64,000 nt of DNA from Alphaproteobacteria bacterium (GTDB taxonomy: Bacteria > Pseudomonadota > Alphaproteobacteria > Rhizobiales > Rhizobiaceae): the NCBI GenBank assembly GCA_024742485.1, contig JANSYK010000001.1, forward strand, positions 2,046,001-2,110,000, in the 5' to 3' direction. The notes beneath the pieces were generated by a model. The model was not told the DNA's origin. It did not search any database and saw only the letters and a list, made by a program, of their open reading frames with translations. The position numbers were made by a program, and so were the translations under genes. Shown here piece after piece: positions 54,985-63,947 of this stretch (the stretch's first letter is position 1; the number at the start of each line of letters is the position of its first letter).

Positions 54985-57072
54985 ATGCAAAGAATTGAGC
55001 GCTGGTTCGAATCCGCCGCAAACCGGCAAAATCGCATAACCACGCTCTATTCAAGCCTGGTGTGCAACAAGCTCTTTCCCTATCTGAGATACCGGCTGCG
55101 TTTCCTGGCTGGCTTGCAGATCATCGCATTTGCCGTTCACGTCGCGGAATTCCTCATCCTTCTTGCCCATGCGCCGAAACTGGCGGTTGTCATTGTCCTT
55201 CTGCTGAGAGCCGGATCACCCTTGATCCGCGGTGCCTGGTGGGGCGCCATGGAAGTGCTTCGGGAACGCATTCGCGACATGAAGGGCCCCGGTGCAAAGG
55301 ACCGGTCCGAAAGGGAAATTGCCAATTGGCTGGTTTTGTCCCTGGTGTTGTCCGGCCTGTTGCTGATCGCCGGCCTGGCTTGGATTTCCTGGTCCTTCGC
55401 GCAGACCGGCACCCTGGGCGCGAAACTGGTGCATGTCTACATGGCCTTGATCGTGCTGGAGCTTGTGACGCGCATACCGATCCTGACCATGCATTCGGGT
55501 ATTTACGCGGTTCGGCGCATCTATCGGCCATTTCTGTCAATTCTGCTGCCGACTCTGCTGCAGGGTGCCGCCATTGCAGCGCTCTATCCCGTAATGCAGG
55601 AAGGCGCCCTGATTGTTGGCATCGTTTTGAGTTCGGCCTCGTCGCTGGTCATCAATTACATCTACATCAAGAGAATGTACCGGATCGCGGAACTGCATCC
55701 ACGTTTGCGATGGAACATCCGAAGGTTCCTGTCATTCCTGGCGGGACTACCACCAACAAATCTGTTGTGGTCGACAATGGCGGGATTCCTGATCCGGATC
55801 GACAGTCTGCTGGTGCTGTTTCTGGTTGGACTGGAGAGCCTGAAGGGACATACGATCGACTTGACCGCCGGCCATCCGGAGTGGAACACCCCCGATATCG
55901 GTGTCTTGCTCTACATCATCCTGCCGGCGATACGCGGCTCCTACGAGTGGTCGGTCCTCTTCTATTTCGATTTTGTCCGGCTGCGACGGGTGGTTCTACT
56001 GAGGGACCTTGCACGCCTGTTCATGAGAAAGCTGATCATTGGCGCAATTGGGGTCGGATTGTTTTTCTGGGCGATGGCCGGGATCGTCTTCCTCATTGGC
56101 TTCAGGGATGTTCCGGTGTCATTTCTGTTTGCGTTCCTGCCCTTTTTTCTGGTCAGGTCATGGCTTGCCGTGTTCCAGGTCAGAGCCTTCGCCGACGGCC
56201 GGTTTGCGACGGTTACAGCGAGCATGGGTATTATTATCGCCGGTGTTGTTCTGATCGGAACAGGTGGCTTCGCCAGCATCGGAAGTTTCGTCGAATTGAA
56301 GATCTGCCTGTTTGCAGCCCTCGTCTTTCTGGCGGCCGCCCAGTTCCGTGAAGACCACAAGATGGTGACCGAGACACCTTTTGTATCGCTTGCCGACTGG
56401 TGCCGAAAACTGTCTGGGGAGCCGCAGGCGGTCAATGTCGGCGCTCTGGAGATTGCCCGGTCCACGAGCGACGGGGAAAAATCGAACATTCGCCGGGTCC
56501 TCGAGGAAGGCCTCGGCGAGCGCGGACATTGCGCATGGCGGGACCCGCACGCCATTGTCTATTATCAGCGCCGAAAACCGGTGGAATTCAATCCATTCGA
56601 TCCCCTGTCCATACTGGAAGCCGCATCCGGACTGATCGCACATGTGCACACATTGTCGGCCAATTCGGAAAACGGGAGACAGGCGCTTTCGCAGATGCAT
56701 GCCAGAAACATGCTTGCCAAGCCACCGTCGGAAAAACGCGACACGGACAATGTGTTCCAGACCTTCAAGACGCTATTCCAGGACGGCTCCATGGCAGACA
56801 TAAATGAGCCGAACCGTAGCGATCTCGCTATTGAATTGGGGCGGGACGTGCTCGGCTCGGCCATACCGGCGGCCATCAAGGCCCATGAATCCGGGGAGAA
56901 TTTCACCTGGTGCGGCGAATACCGTGTCTATCCCCTGTCCTTGAACCAGAAATTGCGGGCCATCTTTTTCGTACCGGCAGGCACAGCCACGGAAACCCTT
57001 GCCCACTGGAACAAAACGCTGAAAGAGTGGTCGCTGTCCCAATCCGGCGGCGAAACGAATGGGATGACCTGA
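54985..57072 (+). CDS. Polytopic membrane protein, MOP flippase-like, partner of the reverse transcriptase
   Basis: 695 residues. About 12 hydrophobic helices between residues 40 and 452 (for example 41-60, 64-80, 114-139, 150-168, 183-204, 208-226, 264-282, 350-371, 377-395, 408-428, 436-452), with basic cytoplasmic loops, resemble a MATE/Wzx-like exporter fold. Residues about 455-695 form a soluble domain I do not recognise (HCAWRDPHAIVYYQRRKP, TWCGEYRVYPLSLNQKLRAIFF). Its stop overlaps the reverse transcriptase start (TGATG), so the two are made together. Flippase similarity is by topology, not by a firm motif. Confidence 0.8.
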   Translation: MQRIERWFESAANRQNRITTLYSSLVCNKLFPYLRYRLRFLAGLQIIAFAVHVAEFLILLAHAPKLAVVIVLLLRAGSPLIRGAWWGAMEVLRERIRDMKGPGAKDRSEREIANWLVLSLVLSGLLLIAGLAWISWSFAQTGTLGAKLVHVYMALIVLELVTRIPILTMHSGIYAVRRIYRPFLSILLPTLLQGAAIAALYPVMQEGALIVGIVLSSASSLVINYIYIKRMYRIAELHPRLRWNIRRFLSFLAGLPPTNLLWSTMAGFLIRIDSLLVLFLVGLESLKGHTIDLTAGHPEWNTPDIGVLLYIILPAIRGSYEWSVLFYFDFVRLRRVVLLRDLARLFMRKLIIGAIGVGLFFWAMAGIVFLIGFRDVPVSFLFAFLPFFLVRSWLAVFQVRAFADGRFATVTASMGIIIAGVVLIGTGGFASIGSFVELKICLFAALVFLAAAQFREDHKMVTETPFVSLADWCRKLSGEPQAVNVGALEIARSTSDGEKSNIRRVLEEGLGERGHCAWRDPHAIVYYQRRKPVEFNPFDPLSILEAASGLIAHVHTLSANSENGRQALSQMHARNMLAKPPSEKRDTDNVFQTFKTLFQDGSMADINEPNRSDLAIELGRDVLGSAIPAAIKAHESGENFTWCGEYRVYPLSLNQKLRAIFFVPAGTATETLAHWNKTLKEWSLSQSGGETNGMT

Positions 57073-58421
57073 TGGACATGAAGCCGCTCAATCTGGACGC
57101 TGTTCTGGCAGATCCCGATTTTTACTCGGATGCCATTCAGCGTGTCTTCACAAAGAAAAACCTGCACAACAAGGCCTTTACCGAAGCCCATAAGGGCGTC
57201 AGCTACTATGGCGCTTTCCTTCAGCATCGAAGCCTAGCCCACACCCTCGCGAAAACCGTTTCCCGTGGCGACTATCAGTGTTCGCCCGTCGAGTTGTGGA
57301 TGCTCAGACTGAGAAAGAAGACCCGGGCGGCGCATCTGCCGACCTACACCGACCAGATCGTCGGATCCGTGGTCAGCCGGGTCATTTCGCAAAATGCGCG
57401 AATCATGGGGCAGCCGGGGCTCTATTCCTATTTGCCCGGTGTCAGCAATTACACCGCCATGCAGGATTTCGCGACCTATGTCCGCCGCCACAGGCATCAA
57501 GTCAGCGATCCGCGCCAGCGGGGCCTTTTTGTCCTGCAGTCGGATTTCGAGAAATATGGCGACAATCTCCCGGTTCACCAGGAGGCCTATATCTGGCAGA
57601 GACTGCGCGACGTCATCGACGTCGGCGGCGCCATATCCGATACCAGCTGGAAACTGGTGCAAACACTTGTTCGACCGGTGGTTCACACCAACAGGGATTC
57701 GCACTTTTCGCGCCTGTTCGGCATACCCATGGGCGTTCCGATCGTGCCCATGGTCAACAATCTGGCGGCCTCGCCGCTCGATGAGCTGTTGGCAAAATGG
57801 AACGATGCATTCTATGCCCGCTTCAACGATGATTTCATTATTGCCCATCCGGACCGAAACATCGTTCTGGAGGCAAATCACCAGATCGACGGCCTGCTGG
57901 AACCCCTGGGCGTGCGCCGCAATCAGACGAAAGACATTCTGAGCTATTTCACCGGTTCCGGACGCCATTGTGACGAAGACGCAGAATTTCGACCCTGCAG
58001 CCGGATCGACTTTCTCGGTCTGTCCGTGTCATTCAACGGAACGATGGCGTCAGGCCCGAAGCGCATCACGCGCTTTGCCAGGGAAATCTGCAGACGACTC
58101 GACCGCACGGCAAACGCATTGACCCATATGCAGTTCGACGAGAAGACGCGGCATCTGGTGAACGTGACCAACCGCATGCTGACCAGGGAACACCCCTTCT
58201 CCGCGCCCGGCCTGAAAGGCATTCTGCGCGACACCAACGACCGCGCCTTGCTGAAACAAATCGACTACCAGATCGCCCGCAAGCTGACACAGGTCGCCAC
58301 TGGCCTGAACGGCACCCGCGGATTTCGAAGATTGCCCATCCGCGCGCTTCGGCAGCGTTGGGGATTGATATCCCTCGTGGCGGAGAGGAACTCGCCTTCT
58401 CGAAGCGACAGCGATGATTAG
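57072..58421 (+). CDS. Reverse transcriptase-like RNA-directed DNA polymerase, unusual class
   Basis: 449 residues. An RT-1/2-like segment is AAHLPTYTDQIVGSVVSRVI (about 87-106). Motif A is FVLQSDFEKYGDNL with D158; motif B is FGIPMGVPIVPMVNN (216-230), the GIPQGSPLSP motif with Met and Val substitutions; motif C is YARFNDDFII (248-257), FNDD instead of YADD with both aspartates D253/D254; motif E-like is DFLGLSVS (313-320). A basic C-terminal region of about 120 residues could be a thumb. No group II maturase, endonuclease or retron-specific signature is seen. Start overlaps the membrane-protein stop by 1 nt. Confidence 0.85.
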   Translation: MDMKPLNLDAVLADPDFYSDAIQRVFTKKNLHNKAFTEAHKGVSYYGAFLQHRSLAHTLAKTVSRGDYQCSPVELWMLRLRKKTRAAHLPTYTDQIVGSVVSRVISQNARIMGQPGLYSYLPGVSNYTAMQDFATYVRRHRHQVSDPRQRGLFVLQSDFEKYGDNLPVHQEAYIWQRLRDVIDVGGAISDTSWKLVQTLVRPVVHTNRDSHFSRLFGIPMGVPIVPMVNNLAASPLDELLAKWNDAFYARFNDDFIIAHPDRNIVLEANHQIDGLLEPLGVRRNQTKDILSYFTGSGRHCDEDAEFRPCSRIDFLGLSVSFNGTMASGPKRITRFAREICRRLDRTANALTHMQFDEKTRHLVNVTNRMLTREHPFSAPGLKGILRDTNDRALLKQIDYQIARKLTQVATGLNGTRGFRRLPIRALRQRWGLISLVAERNSPSRSDSDD

Positions 58422-58615
58422 TTTATGTGCCAGACGGGGCGCTCACCAACGGAAAATGCAATTGTCTTGGGAGCACAATCTTCTAAAGCTCAGGGCTCTC
58501 TAATCTTGCAGGTAAATCGCGCTCGCAACAGCGGTCTATTGACGTACTGAATCAATCAGGGCGGTTTCGGGTCGTGCGATCAGGGTTTGAATTAACTGGT
58601 AACGGGAGACCACAA

Positions 58616-58690
58616 ACAACCCGTTCGGCACGAGGTTGTCACCCATGTCTTAGGTACGTTTTGTTACCTATGTGTCCGGGCTGGACACAT
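58616..58690. other. Run of three stem-loops 3' of the reverse transcriptase gene
   Basis: Three inverted repeats follow each other: ACAACC/GGTTGT (58616-58639), TAGGTA/TACCTA (58651-58670) and ATGTGTCC/GGACACAT with a 5-nt loop (58670-58690). They could be a terminator array, part of the tRNA-distal junction, or a structured RNA used by the reverse transcriptase. The 58422-58615 part shows nothing else. Confidence 0.45.
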
Positions 58691-58698
58691 GAAATGAT

Positions 58699-58743
58699 TG
58701 GTAGCGGGAGAGGGACTTGAACCCCCGACACGCGGATTATGAT
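58699..58743 (-). other. 3' fragment of a tRNA gene (probable attachment-site scar, CAT anticodon)
   Basis: Read on the minus strand, the sequence runs from an ATCATAATCC anticodon-loop/stem half (CAT at 58741-58739), through a variable loop and a T-arm with TTCAAGT, to an acceptor half ending CTACCA at 58699. The 5' half of the tRNA is absent: the sequence beyond 58743 does not pair. A bare 3' half ending in CCA is the usual trace left when a mobile element integrates into a tRNA gene; the intact tRNA should lie beyond 64000. Confidence 0.72.
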
Positions 58744-59034
58744 TGAGGCTGGGATTTGATGCAAACTGTCCCTCACCTTTTCAAGCCGTTTCACAGAGCA
58801 ATTGAATTCGTTCAGAAATAGGTCCGCAAACTGTCTCAAACCCAATCAGCCTTTAGTAAACAAGACCATCGAAAAACACACCCCATTGCAACCCAGCAGA
58901 CCATATTCATGGATTGATGAGGTCGAAGTAGATGAGTGCCTAACAATTTTGTCGAATCCAAGTTCCGTTGACGAAATGATGAAATGACCCCAAAAAGGCG
59001 ATTACTCATCCAACGACCATTAGAACATTCAAAC

Positions 59035-61224
59035 TCAATGCCATTGTTTTGGCATCTGAACATCCGGTGGAATTCCGCCATCAAGCTCAACCTGAATGAA
59101 CTTCATGATGCAGTCATTGTCATGATCCAAGCTGTCATCATTGTTCGCATCAGGTCCCACATAGCCGGTGATGTAATTACACAAATGAGGCCATCCTACC
59201 TGGCTTCCTATGGTCTCCCGCGATTTCTTAGATAACAACCATCCCAAGGGCAGCTTGCCCTGTCTGTCATGAATATATGAGATCCGCACAGGGTCATTGA
59301 TGTCGATGAAATCATCACACAATGATGTAGTCTCACCTTCGAGAGGGCAAAAACCCGTCATCCTCGCATTCGCGCGATCAGAGGCCAACCGGCCCCGCCT
59401 GACCCGCGTTGCCAGCAGTGCCCGTATCGGTGAAAGCGTCTCGCCCAAAAACTGGCTACTCTCACCTGGCTGCGTGGTATATTGAAGCGATATCAGACGA
59501 ATATCTGCGCCAGCAGCCAAAGCTATAGGGCGTACGGATTCTATAATATCCATCGCCGTATCAACGCCGGAGTTTTCAAAATACCCGCCGTCAACAAGAC
59601 GAACCTTTTGCGGCAGATCACCCTCGTCCAAAAAATCTGAATTAAGATAAAGCGTTCCTGCCGGCGTGATGTAGGTAAAACGGGCGCTCAAGACTGCAGC
59701 GCTGATCAGACTTAAGCCCTCACCATCTTCAAGATAACGCTGTGTCGTCTGCACCGAGCTTCCTGTCCCAACAAGACTGATGGGTGATGTCGCAACACGC
59801 TGCCCAGTTTCAACATGAGTGGTATTGAGAACAAGTGCTGGAACATCTGCTTCAGGGTCCCAAGCATCTGAGATTGAAACATTCAATTGGCCAGGCGTAA
59901 GACCTTCCCTGTCCCAAGCGGATTTGACGCCATCTTCAAGCGCGCGTGCTCTATCAAACGAACCAATTGGAGCTGGCCAAATCCGCTGCGGTACATCCTT
60001 CATCAAAGTTGCCGCAACAAGGGGAGACAACAAGTCACGCGACAATATTCTATCGGCGGCAGTTTCAATCGGACCGATGGTGCCGTTGCTAATCTTGCAA
60101 GGCTCCAGTCCAGCCCCGTTTGAAACGGCACCATCGTTCTTTGGGTCTATTAGCAAGCCTATAAAAATACTGGAGCCAAGTGATCCTCCAGAAATACCGC
60201 TTATCGCAAAAACATGCCGGGAAAAATTGGGGCACAAATCTTGTATACGGCCAAGAAAACTAGCCGCATGATGAGCCGCATAAATACCGCCACCCTCAGC
60301 AGCAACAACGTAAATCGGGTACTTAACGCCCCGCGACCGATAAGCTTCAAAATCAGGACGACTTTTGAGCCATTCCTCAAAAGCCTGCGGAACCTGCATG
60401 AAGTCTCGATTATTTTGGACGGGAACTGTTCGAACCTTGTGGTTGTCGTTGATGTCCAGGACAGACCACAAAATTCCAACGGCAAAGATAGTCAGCGTCA
60501 GCGGAAACCCGGTGCGCTTTGTAAACAGAGACGACCAACTGAGTAAGAATGTGATCACCGCAATAAACACAGAGGTGAAAAACAATGTTCCCATGAACTC
60601 AGGAATCCGAATTGGAGAAATCAGAACCAACAAAAACAAAACGATGGGAAGAAATTGAGCCGTGCGTACCGCCCAAGTACCGAATGAGCCAATTCCCTTT
60701 TGATATGTTCCCGCCGCGCCAGAAAGGCGGGTTCGGAAAATCACCCAAACAAAAAAAGCGAGGGTTAACGCTATGATTAAACCCCCAACCATTCGAAGAT
60801 AAAAATCATTTTCGCCCGTAATCTGCGCGCCAACGCTGCCCGGTGCGATCAACAAAAACAATCCAAGCGACATACCCGGTGCGATCGAAAAAAGGCGTGG
60901 AAGCCAACGCAGCCAAATCGAACCATTTGTTTGCATATTGAGATCATTCAATCTCACATTTAAAGTCATCCAGCGTGCCGAGTACCACAGCATAAATGTC
61001 AGAAAGCCAATGCCCAGTACTGCCATAATAGCCTGCGGCCAAAGATTGGCTATATCCTCATAAAGCAATCTATAAATCTCGACGATTTGGCCTGGAACCA
61101 CAAACAGCACAACGCTCAATATGGCGATTATCAGCTGTATTTTAAGAAGACGCACCACATGATATGTATTGACAATAAACTCAACGGTTTCATCAAATAG
61201 ATATCGCCAATCAATTTTCGACAC
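59035..61224 (-). CDS. Membrane-anchored patatin-like phospholipase
   Basis: 729 residues. The N-terminal 260 residues hold about seven hydrophobic helices (for example 28-47, 62-80, 145-163, 190-205, 213-230, 240-257). The patatin domain follows: oxyanion loop AEGGGIYAAHHAASFLG (about 309-325), nucleophile Ser345 in ISGISGGS, and catalytic Asp545 in LVDGGYFENSG. It should hydrolyse acyl lipids at the inner membrane. The GTG start has AAGGAG 7 nt upstream. Composition is clearly more AT-rich than the genes before 58.4 kb, consistent with island cargo. Confidence 0.85.
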   Translation of the reverse strand: MSKIDWRYLFDETVEFIVNTYHVVRLLKIQLIIAILSVVLFVVPGQIVEIYRLLYEDIANLWPQAIMAVLGIGFLTFMLWYSARWMTLNVRLNDLNMQTNGSIWLRWLPRLFSIAPGMSLGLFLLIAPGSVGAQITGENDFYLRMVGGLIIALTLAFFVWVIFRTRLSGAAGTYQKGIGSFGTWAVRTAQFLPIVLFLLVLISPIRIPEFMGTLFFTSVFIAVITFLLSWSSLFTKRTGFPLTLTIFAVGILWSVLDINDNHKVRTVPVQNNRDFMQVPQAFEEWLKSRPDFEAYRSRGVKYPIYVVAAEGGGIYAAHHAASFLGRIQDLCPNFSRHVFAISGISGGSLGSSIFIGLLIDPKNDGAVSNGAGLEPCKISNGTIGPIETAADRILSRDLLSPLVAATLMKDVPQRIWPAPIGSFDRARALEDGVKSAWDREGLTPGQLNVSISDAWDPEADVPALVLNTTHVETGQRVATSPISLVGTGSSVQTTQRYLEDGEGLSLISAAVLSARFTYITPAGTLYLNSDFLDEGDLPQKVRLVDGGYFENSGVDTAMDIIESVRPIALAAGADIRLISLQYTTQPGESSQFLGETLSPIRALLATRVRRGRLASDRANARMTGFCPLEGETTSLCDDFIDINDPVRISYIHDRQGKLPLGWLLSKKSRETIGSQVGWPHLCNYITGYVGPDANNDDSLDHDNDCIMKFIQVELDGGIPPDVQMPKQWH

Positions 61225-61409
61225 AAAAACACTCCTTTAGATCACGCAACACTACTGAATACACCGTTGGATAATAAGGAATTTCACAGGTGCATATATG
61301 CCCCATAACTGTTGAAAGCTGCTCTGCTAGAGCGCCAGGAAAACTGTGAATGGCATAGATCTCATTCATTGGGAAAGTAGGTTTCTCAGTGCCATTCTAG
61401 ATCAACCTG

Positions 61410-62498
61410 TTATTCGGCAATCTTGTGGACGATATATACGCTCTCCTTGCGGCAGGTCATTGGATCCGCTTTCCCCGGATCATCACCGTCGATCAAAACC
61501 CATAGATGCTGCTGCGATACCGCGAGCCCTTCTGAGGAAGTCGGCAACACACCTACATTCAGGGGCAGTATCGTTGCACCGTGCGTTAACAAGTCTTCGT
61601 CGAATTTCCACAAGACATGGGACTTCTCGCTATCAATGACAGATCCCGAGATACCCCACACCTTTCCATCGTGGGCTGACAACTCACGGATACCGAACCC
61701 ATTCAGATCCAAAAAGCTGACGGCGTCGAAGGTAAGCTGGTCCGCGTCCCTTTTCTGGCGCAAAACGACGGCTTTGCCATTAACAAGTGGAGCGCGCAAT
61801 CCAATCCAAGTCTCACCGATACCATCGTTAGTGGGAACAAAAACAGCCGCTTCGATGTTGAAAGCTGGATTGGCGTTACAGGCTCGCTCTCGTTCCTGCT
61901 TGTCCGAAAGATCATTTGCCTGACTAGCAAAGTTCTCGCTGACTTCGACGGCATCGCAGACGCTTTGCATAACTGAATCGAGATTATCGCCGAATAGTCG
62001 ATTACATTTGTGCTTTTTAGACCTGACCGCTGGCAACGAGTCAGGAGCAATGCCAGTTGAACTCACCTTCCCTTGCGCAAACACACGGCGCTTGGATCTA
62101 GCTTTGCAGGATTTGTTCCGACTGTGGGACCCAAAAATCAATATTCGATCGTGATCTGTCCGTGCAATTGCCTCTATGTCAGATATCGTGAATGAATCCT
62201 CATCGTCGGGAACAGGGAAGCCATCCAGTGGTAGTTCTCGGCGTCCTTCCAGCCTAACACTCGCTCCGTCATCTTCTATTTGAAACAGAAATAGTCGGTC
62301 TCGTACTTCATTGTCGCCAACCACCAGGCACTCGCCCTTTAGAGGCTGCGGACAATCAATTGCGACTGCTGCTGACGCTTCACACAGGGGATATCCACCA
62401 AGAGACCGCTGAACTTGATCATGGGATCCTGCCTCTGCTGATAAAGTGACCGCAAAACTCATCAAATGCATAAGAATTAGTTCGCGACACCAAGTCAT
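61410..62498 (-). CDS. Secreted protein, DUF3616-like
   Basis: 362 residues with a signal peptide (ELILMHLMSFAVTLSAEA). Segments LVVGDNEVRDRLFLFQIEDD, ISDIEAIARTDHDRILIFGSHSRN and LWKFDEDL match the beta-propeller-like DUF3616 pattern as I know it. Eight or so cysteines suggest disulphides. The ATG at 62498 has GAGAGG 8 nt before it. It lies 185 nt upstream of the patatin gene on the same strand. Function unknown. Confidence 0.65.
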   Translation of the reverse strand: MTWCRELILMHLMSFAVTLSAEAGSHDQVQRSLGGYPLCEASAAVAIDCPQPLKGECLVVGDNEVRDRLFLFQIEDDGASVRLEGRRELPLDGFPVPDDEDSFTISDIEAIARTDHDRILIFGSHSRNKSCKARSKRRVFAQGKVSSTGIAPDSLPAVRSKKHKCNRLFGDNLDSVMQSVCDAVEVSENFASQANDLSDKQERERACNANPAFNIEAAVFVPTNDGIGETWIGLRAPLVNGKAVVLRQKRDADQLTFDAVSFLDLNGFGIRELSAHDGKVWGISGSVIDSEKSHVLWKFDEDLLTHGATILPLNVGVLPTSSEGLAVSQQHLWVLIDGDDPGKADPMTCRKESVYIVHKIAE

Positions 62499-63189
62499 TT
62501 TCAACACCTCTCATTGTTTTAAAACGACATTCTCTCAATGGTTTTCCATGTACTTATATTCAAATCTCACACAGAATACCGAGTTCGCTCTTCTCACCTG
62601 ATGCTGGTTTTTTACTGGGACGCTGGATTGCTATCTGAAGGGCATCCTGGAAATCTACCCGCAGCGAATCAACTAGAGTTTGGTCAACTCGAAATGCACA
62701 CCGTCCTTTCTTTCTGAGTAGTGCCCACCCCGCAAATAAACGGCCGCATTGGCTGACTCCACAAGTTCACGCACAGAACCCTTTGCCCGCACTTTGCTGG
62801 AGTTTTCCCGAGCCATTTCCATGGCGTGCTAATGTCGAAAGCTGACGGTCGATCGGCCAGTGACGACGAGGTCTTGCCAAACAAGCAATTCCTAATTGGG
62901 GCGGCATCAGCTACATCACATCACAACACTGTTGCCCTTCAGGCTCGATCGAGGCGCGCCGGCCTTTCAGGGCGTTCTGGTCTTCTTGGACGCTCAGGTC
63001 TATTGGGACGCTTGGGGCGTTGGCGGTGCCTGGGGAAACTAACACGATCCGCCAGGGACGGTTGAGTGGTTTTGTCGAGAATAGACAACGATTGGGGCAA
63101 TTCAAATCTCCCGGAGATACTGTTTTACCTGCATCAAACCTGGCGACCGCAGCGGTCGACCCGATATGACTCGACCATCGCTTACACAG
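62499..63189. other. About 690 nt without a clear gene, with short tandem repeats
   Basis: Between the DUF3616-like gene and the lipoproteins. About 62970-63023 holds three imperfect 18-bp repeats (units near GGACGCTCAGGTCTATTG), which would encode a GRSGLL-type repeat if translated on the plus strand. No ribosome site or family-like product supports a gene. Confidence 0.4.
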
Positions 63190-63624
63190 TCACTTAGACG
63201 AGCATGTCTTGTGTCTGCCGTTTTCCCGGCATGCTGAAATTCTGGCCGCCGGGCCGGTGGCAAAAATCGTCGCTATACCGCCGGTATTCGCCGAGTTCGC
63301 ATTTGTGTTGAAGGCAGCATATGTAGAGAACGTGTCCTCTTCTCCCTTCGGGAGCTTGTTGGTAGCTACTTCTGACGTAGAGGTTAAAAGATTGACCTCC
63401 CCATCCGTCTCGCTTTTAGCGATTGTTGGAAGTGTAACGAAGTTTACCTCCCGAAATCCGACCGTAATCTCCGGGGCTTGTCCACCGGACACCGAAGAAG
63501 CTGACACACCCAAGGTCCGCGCACTTCCGAAGTAAATTGGAGCATTTTCGTTATAAGAGCCGCACCCCACCAATAGAACAACAACGGGCAGCAGCGAGAA
63601 TATATGGGTCACCCTATTTTCCAT
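63190..63624 (-). CDS. Small lipoprotein 1
   Basis: 144 residues. The N-terminus MENRVTHIFSLLPVVVLLVGC is a lipoprotein signal peptide with lipobox LVGC. The mature part is rich in Ser, Thr, Ala and Gly without recognisable domains. The ATG at 63624 overlaps the stop of the upstream lipoprotein gene (TGATG), which decides the start over the ATG at 63636. Translational coupling suggests the pair works together. Confidence 0.65.
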   Translation of the reverse strand: MENRVTHIFSLLPVVVLLVGCGSYNENAPIYFGSARTLGVSASSVSGGQAPEITVGFREVNFVTLPTIAKSETDGEVNLLTSTSEVATNKLPKGEEDTFSTYAAFNTNANSANTGGIATIFATGPAARISACRENGRHKTCSSK

Positions 63625-63947
63625 CACACGATACATGAGTTCTCAATCCTTTTTGCCATGTCTTCAATCGCCGCAAGGTCAGCTCCTTCGTTCACAAAAA
63701 AAATGACCTGACATCCTTCAAGACAGCTTGTTTTCACATTTGTCACGCCAAGCGCACTTGTCCCGGCTACAGAAGAAAATCCGACAACTTTTACCTCCGA
63801 CACTGAGGGTCCAGACGCACCGCAACCATCGGATCTCTGAGCAGCACCCGGCTTCAAGTCAGATGTGCCAGACACCCCTGCCCCCTGACATCCGCAAACG
63901 AGAATGCTCACAATTAAGAACATCACGGAGCCACTGCAGCTACCCAT
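63624..63947 (-). CDS. Small lipoprotein 2
   Basis: 107 residues. MGSCSGSVMFLIVSILVCGC looks like a lipoprotein signal with the modified Cys near residue 20. The mature part has EVKVVGFSSVAGTSALGVTNV and ends with a helix DLAAIEDMAKRIENSC. An in-frame ATG at 63995 would add 16 mostly polar residues. It overlaps the next lipoprotein gene. No family recognised. Confidence 0.6.
   Translation of the reverse strand: MGSCSGSVMFLIVSILVCGCQGAGVSGTSDLKPGAAQRSDGCGASGPSVSEVKVVGFSSVAGTSALGVTNVKTSCLEGCQVIFFVNEGADLAAIEDMAKRIENSCIV

Noticed and set aside
57072-58421. Reading the RT as a group II intron maturase, retron RT or diversity-generating retroelement
   Set aside because: No maturase X or HNH segment, no intron-like flanks, no retron-type motif, no Avd gene or template/variable repeat pair was seen.
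58596-58612. TGGTAACGGGAGACC resembling the tRNA 3' end at 58699
   Set aside because: Similarity does not extend into the T-arm, so a second attachment scar is not supported.
58639-58845. Minus-strand 68-residue frame containing a SGVQVPLPLP stretch
   Set aside because: That stretch is a translation of the tRNA 3' fragment, a common false gene.
58802-58987. Plus-strand 61-residue frame just inside the island
   Set aside because: No ribosome site or recognised family; starts at a non-ATG codon in AT-rich sequence.
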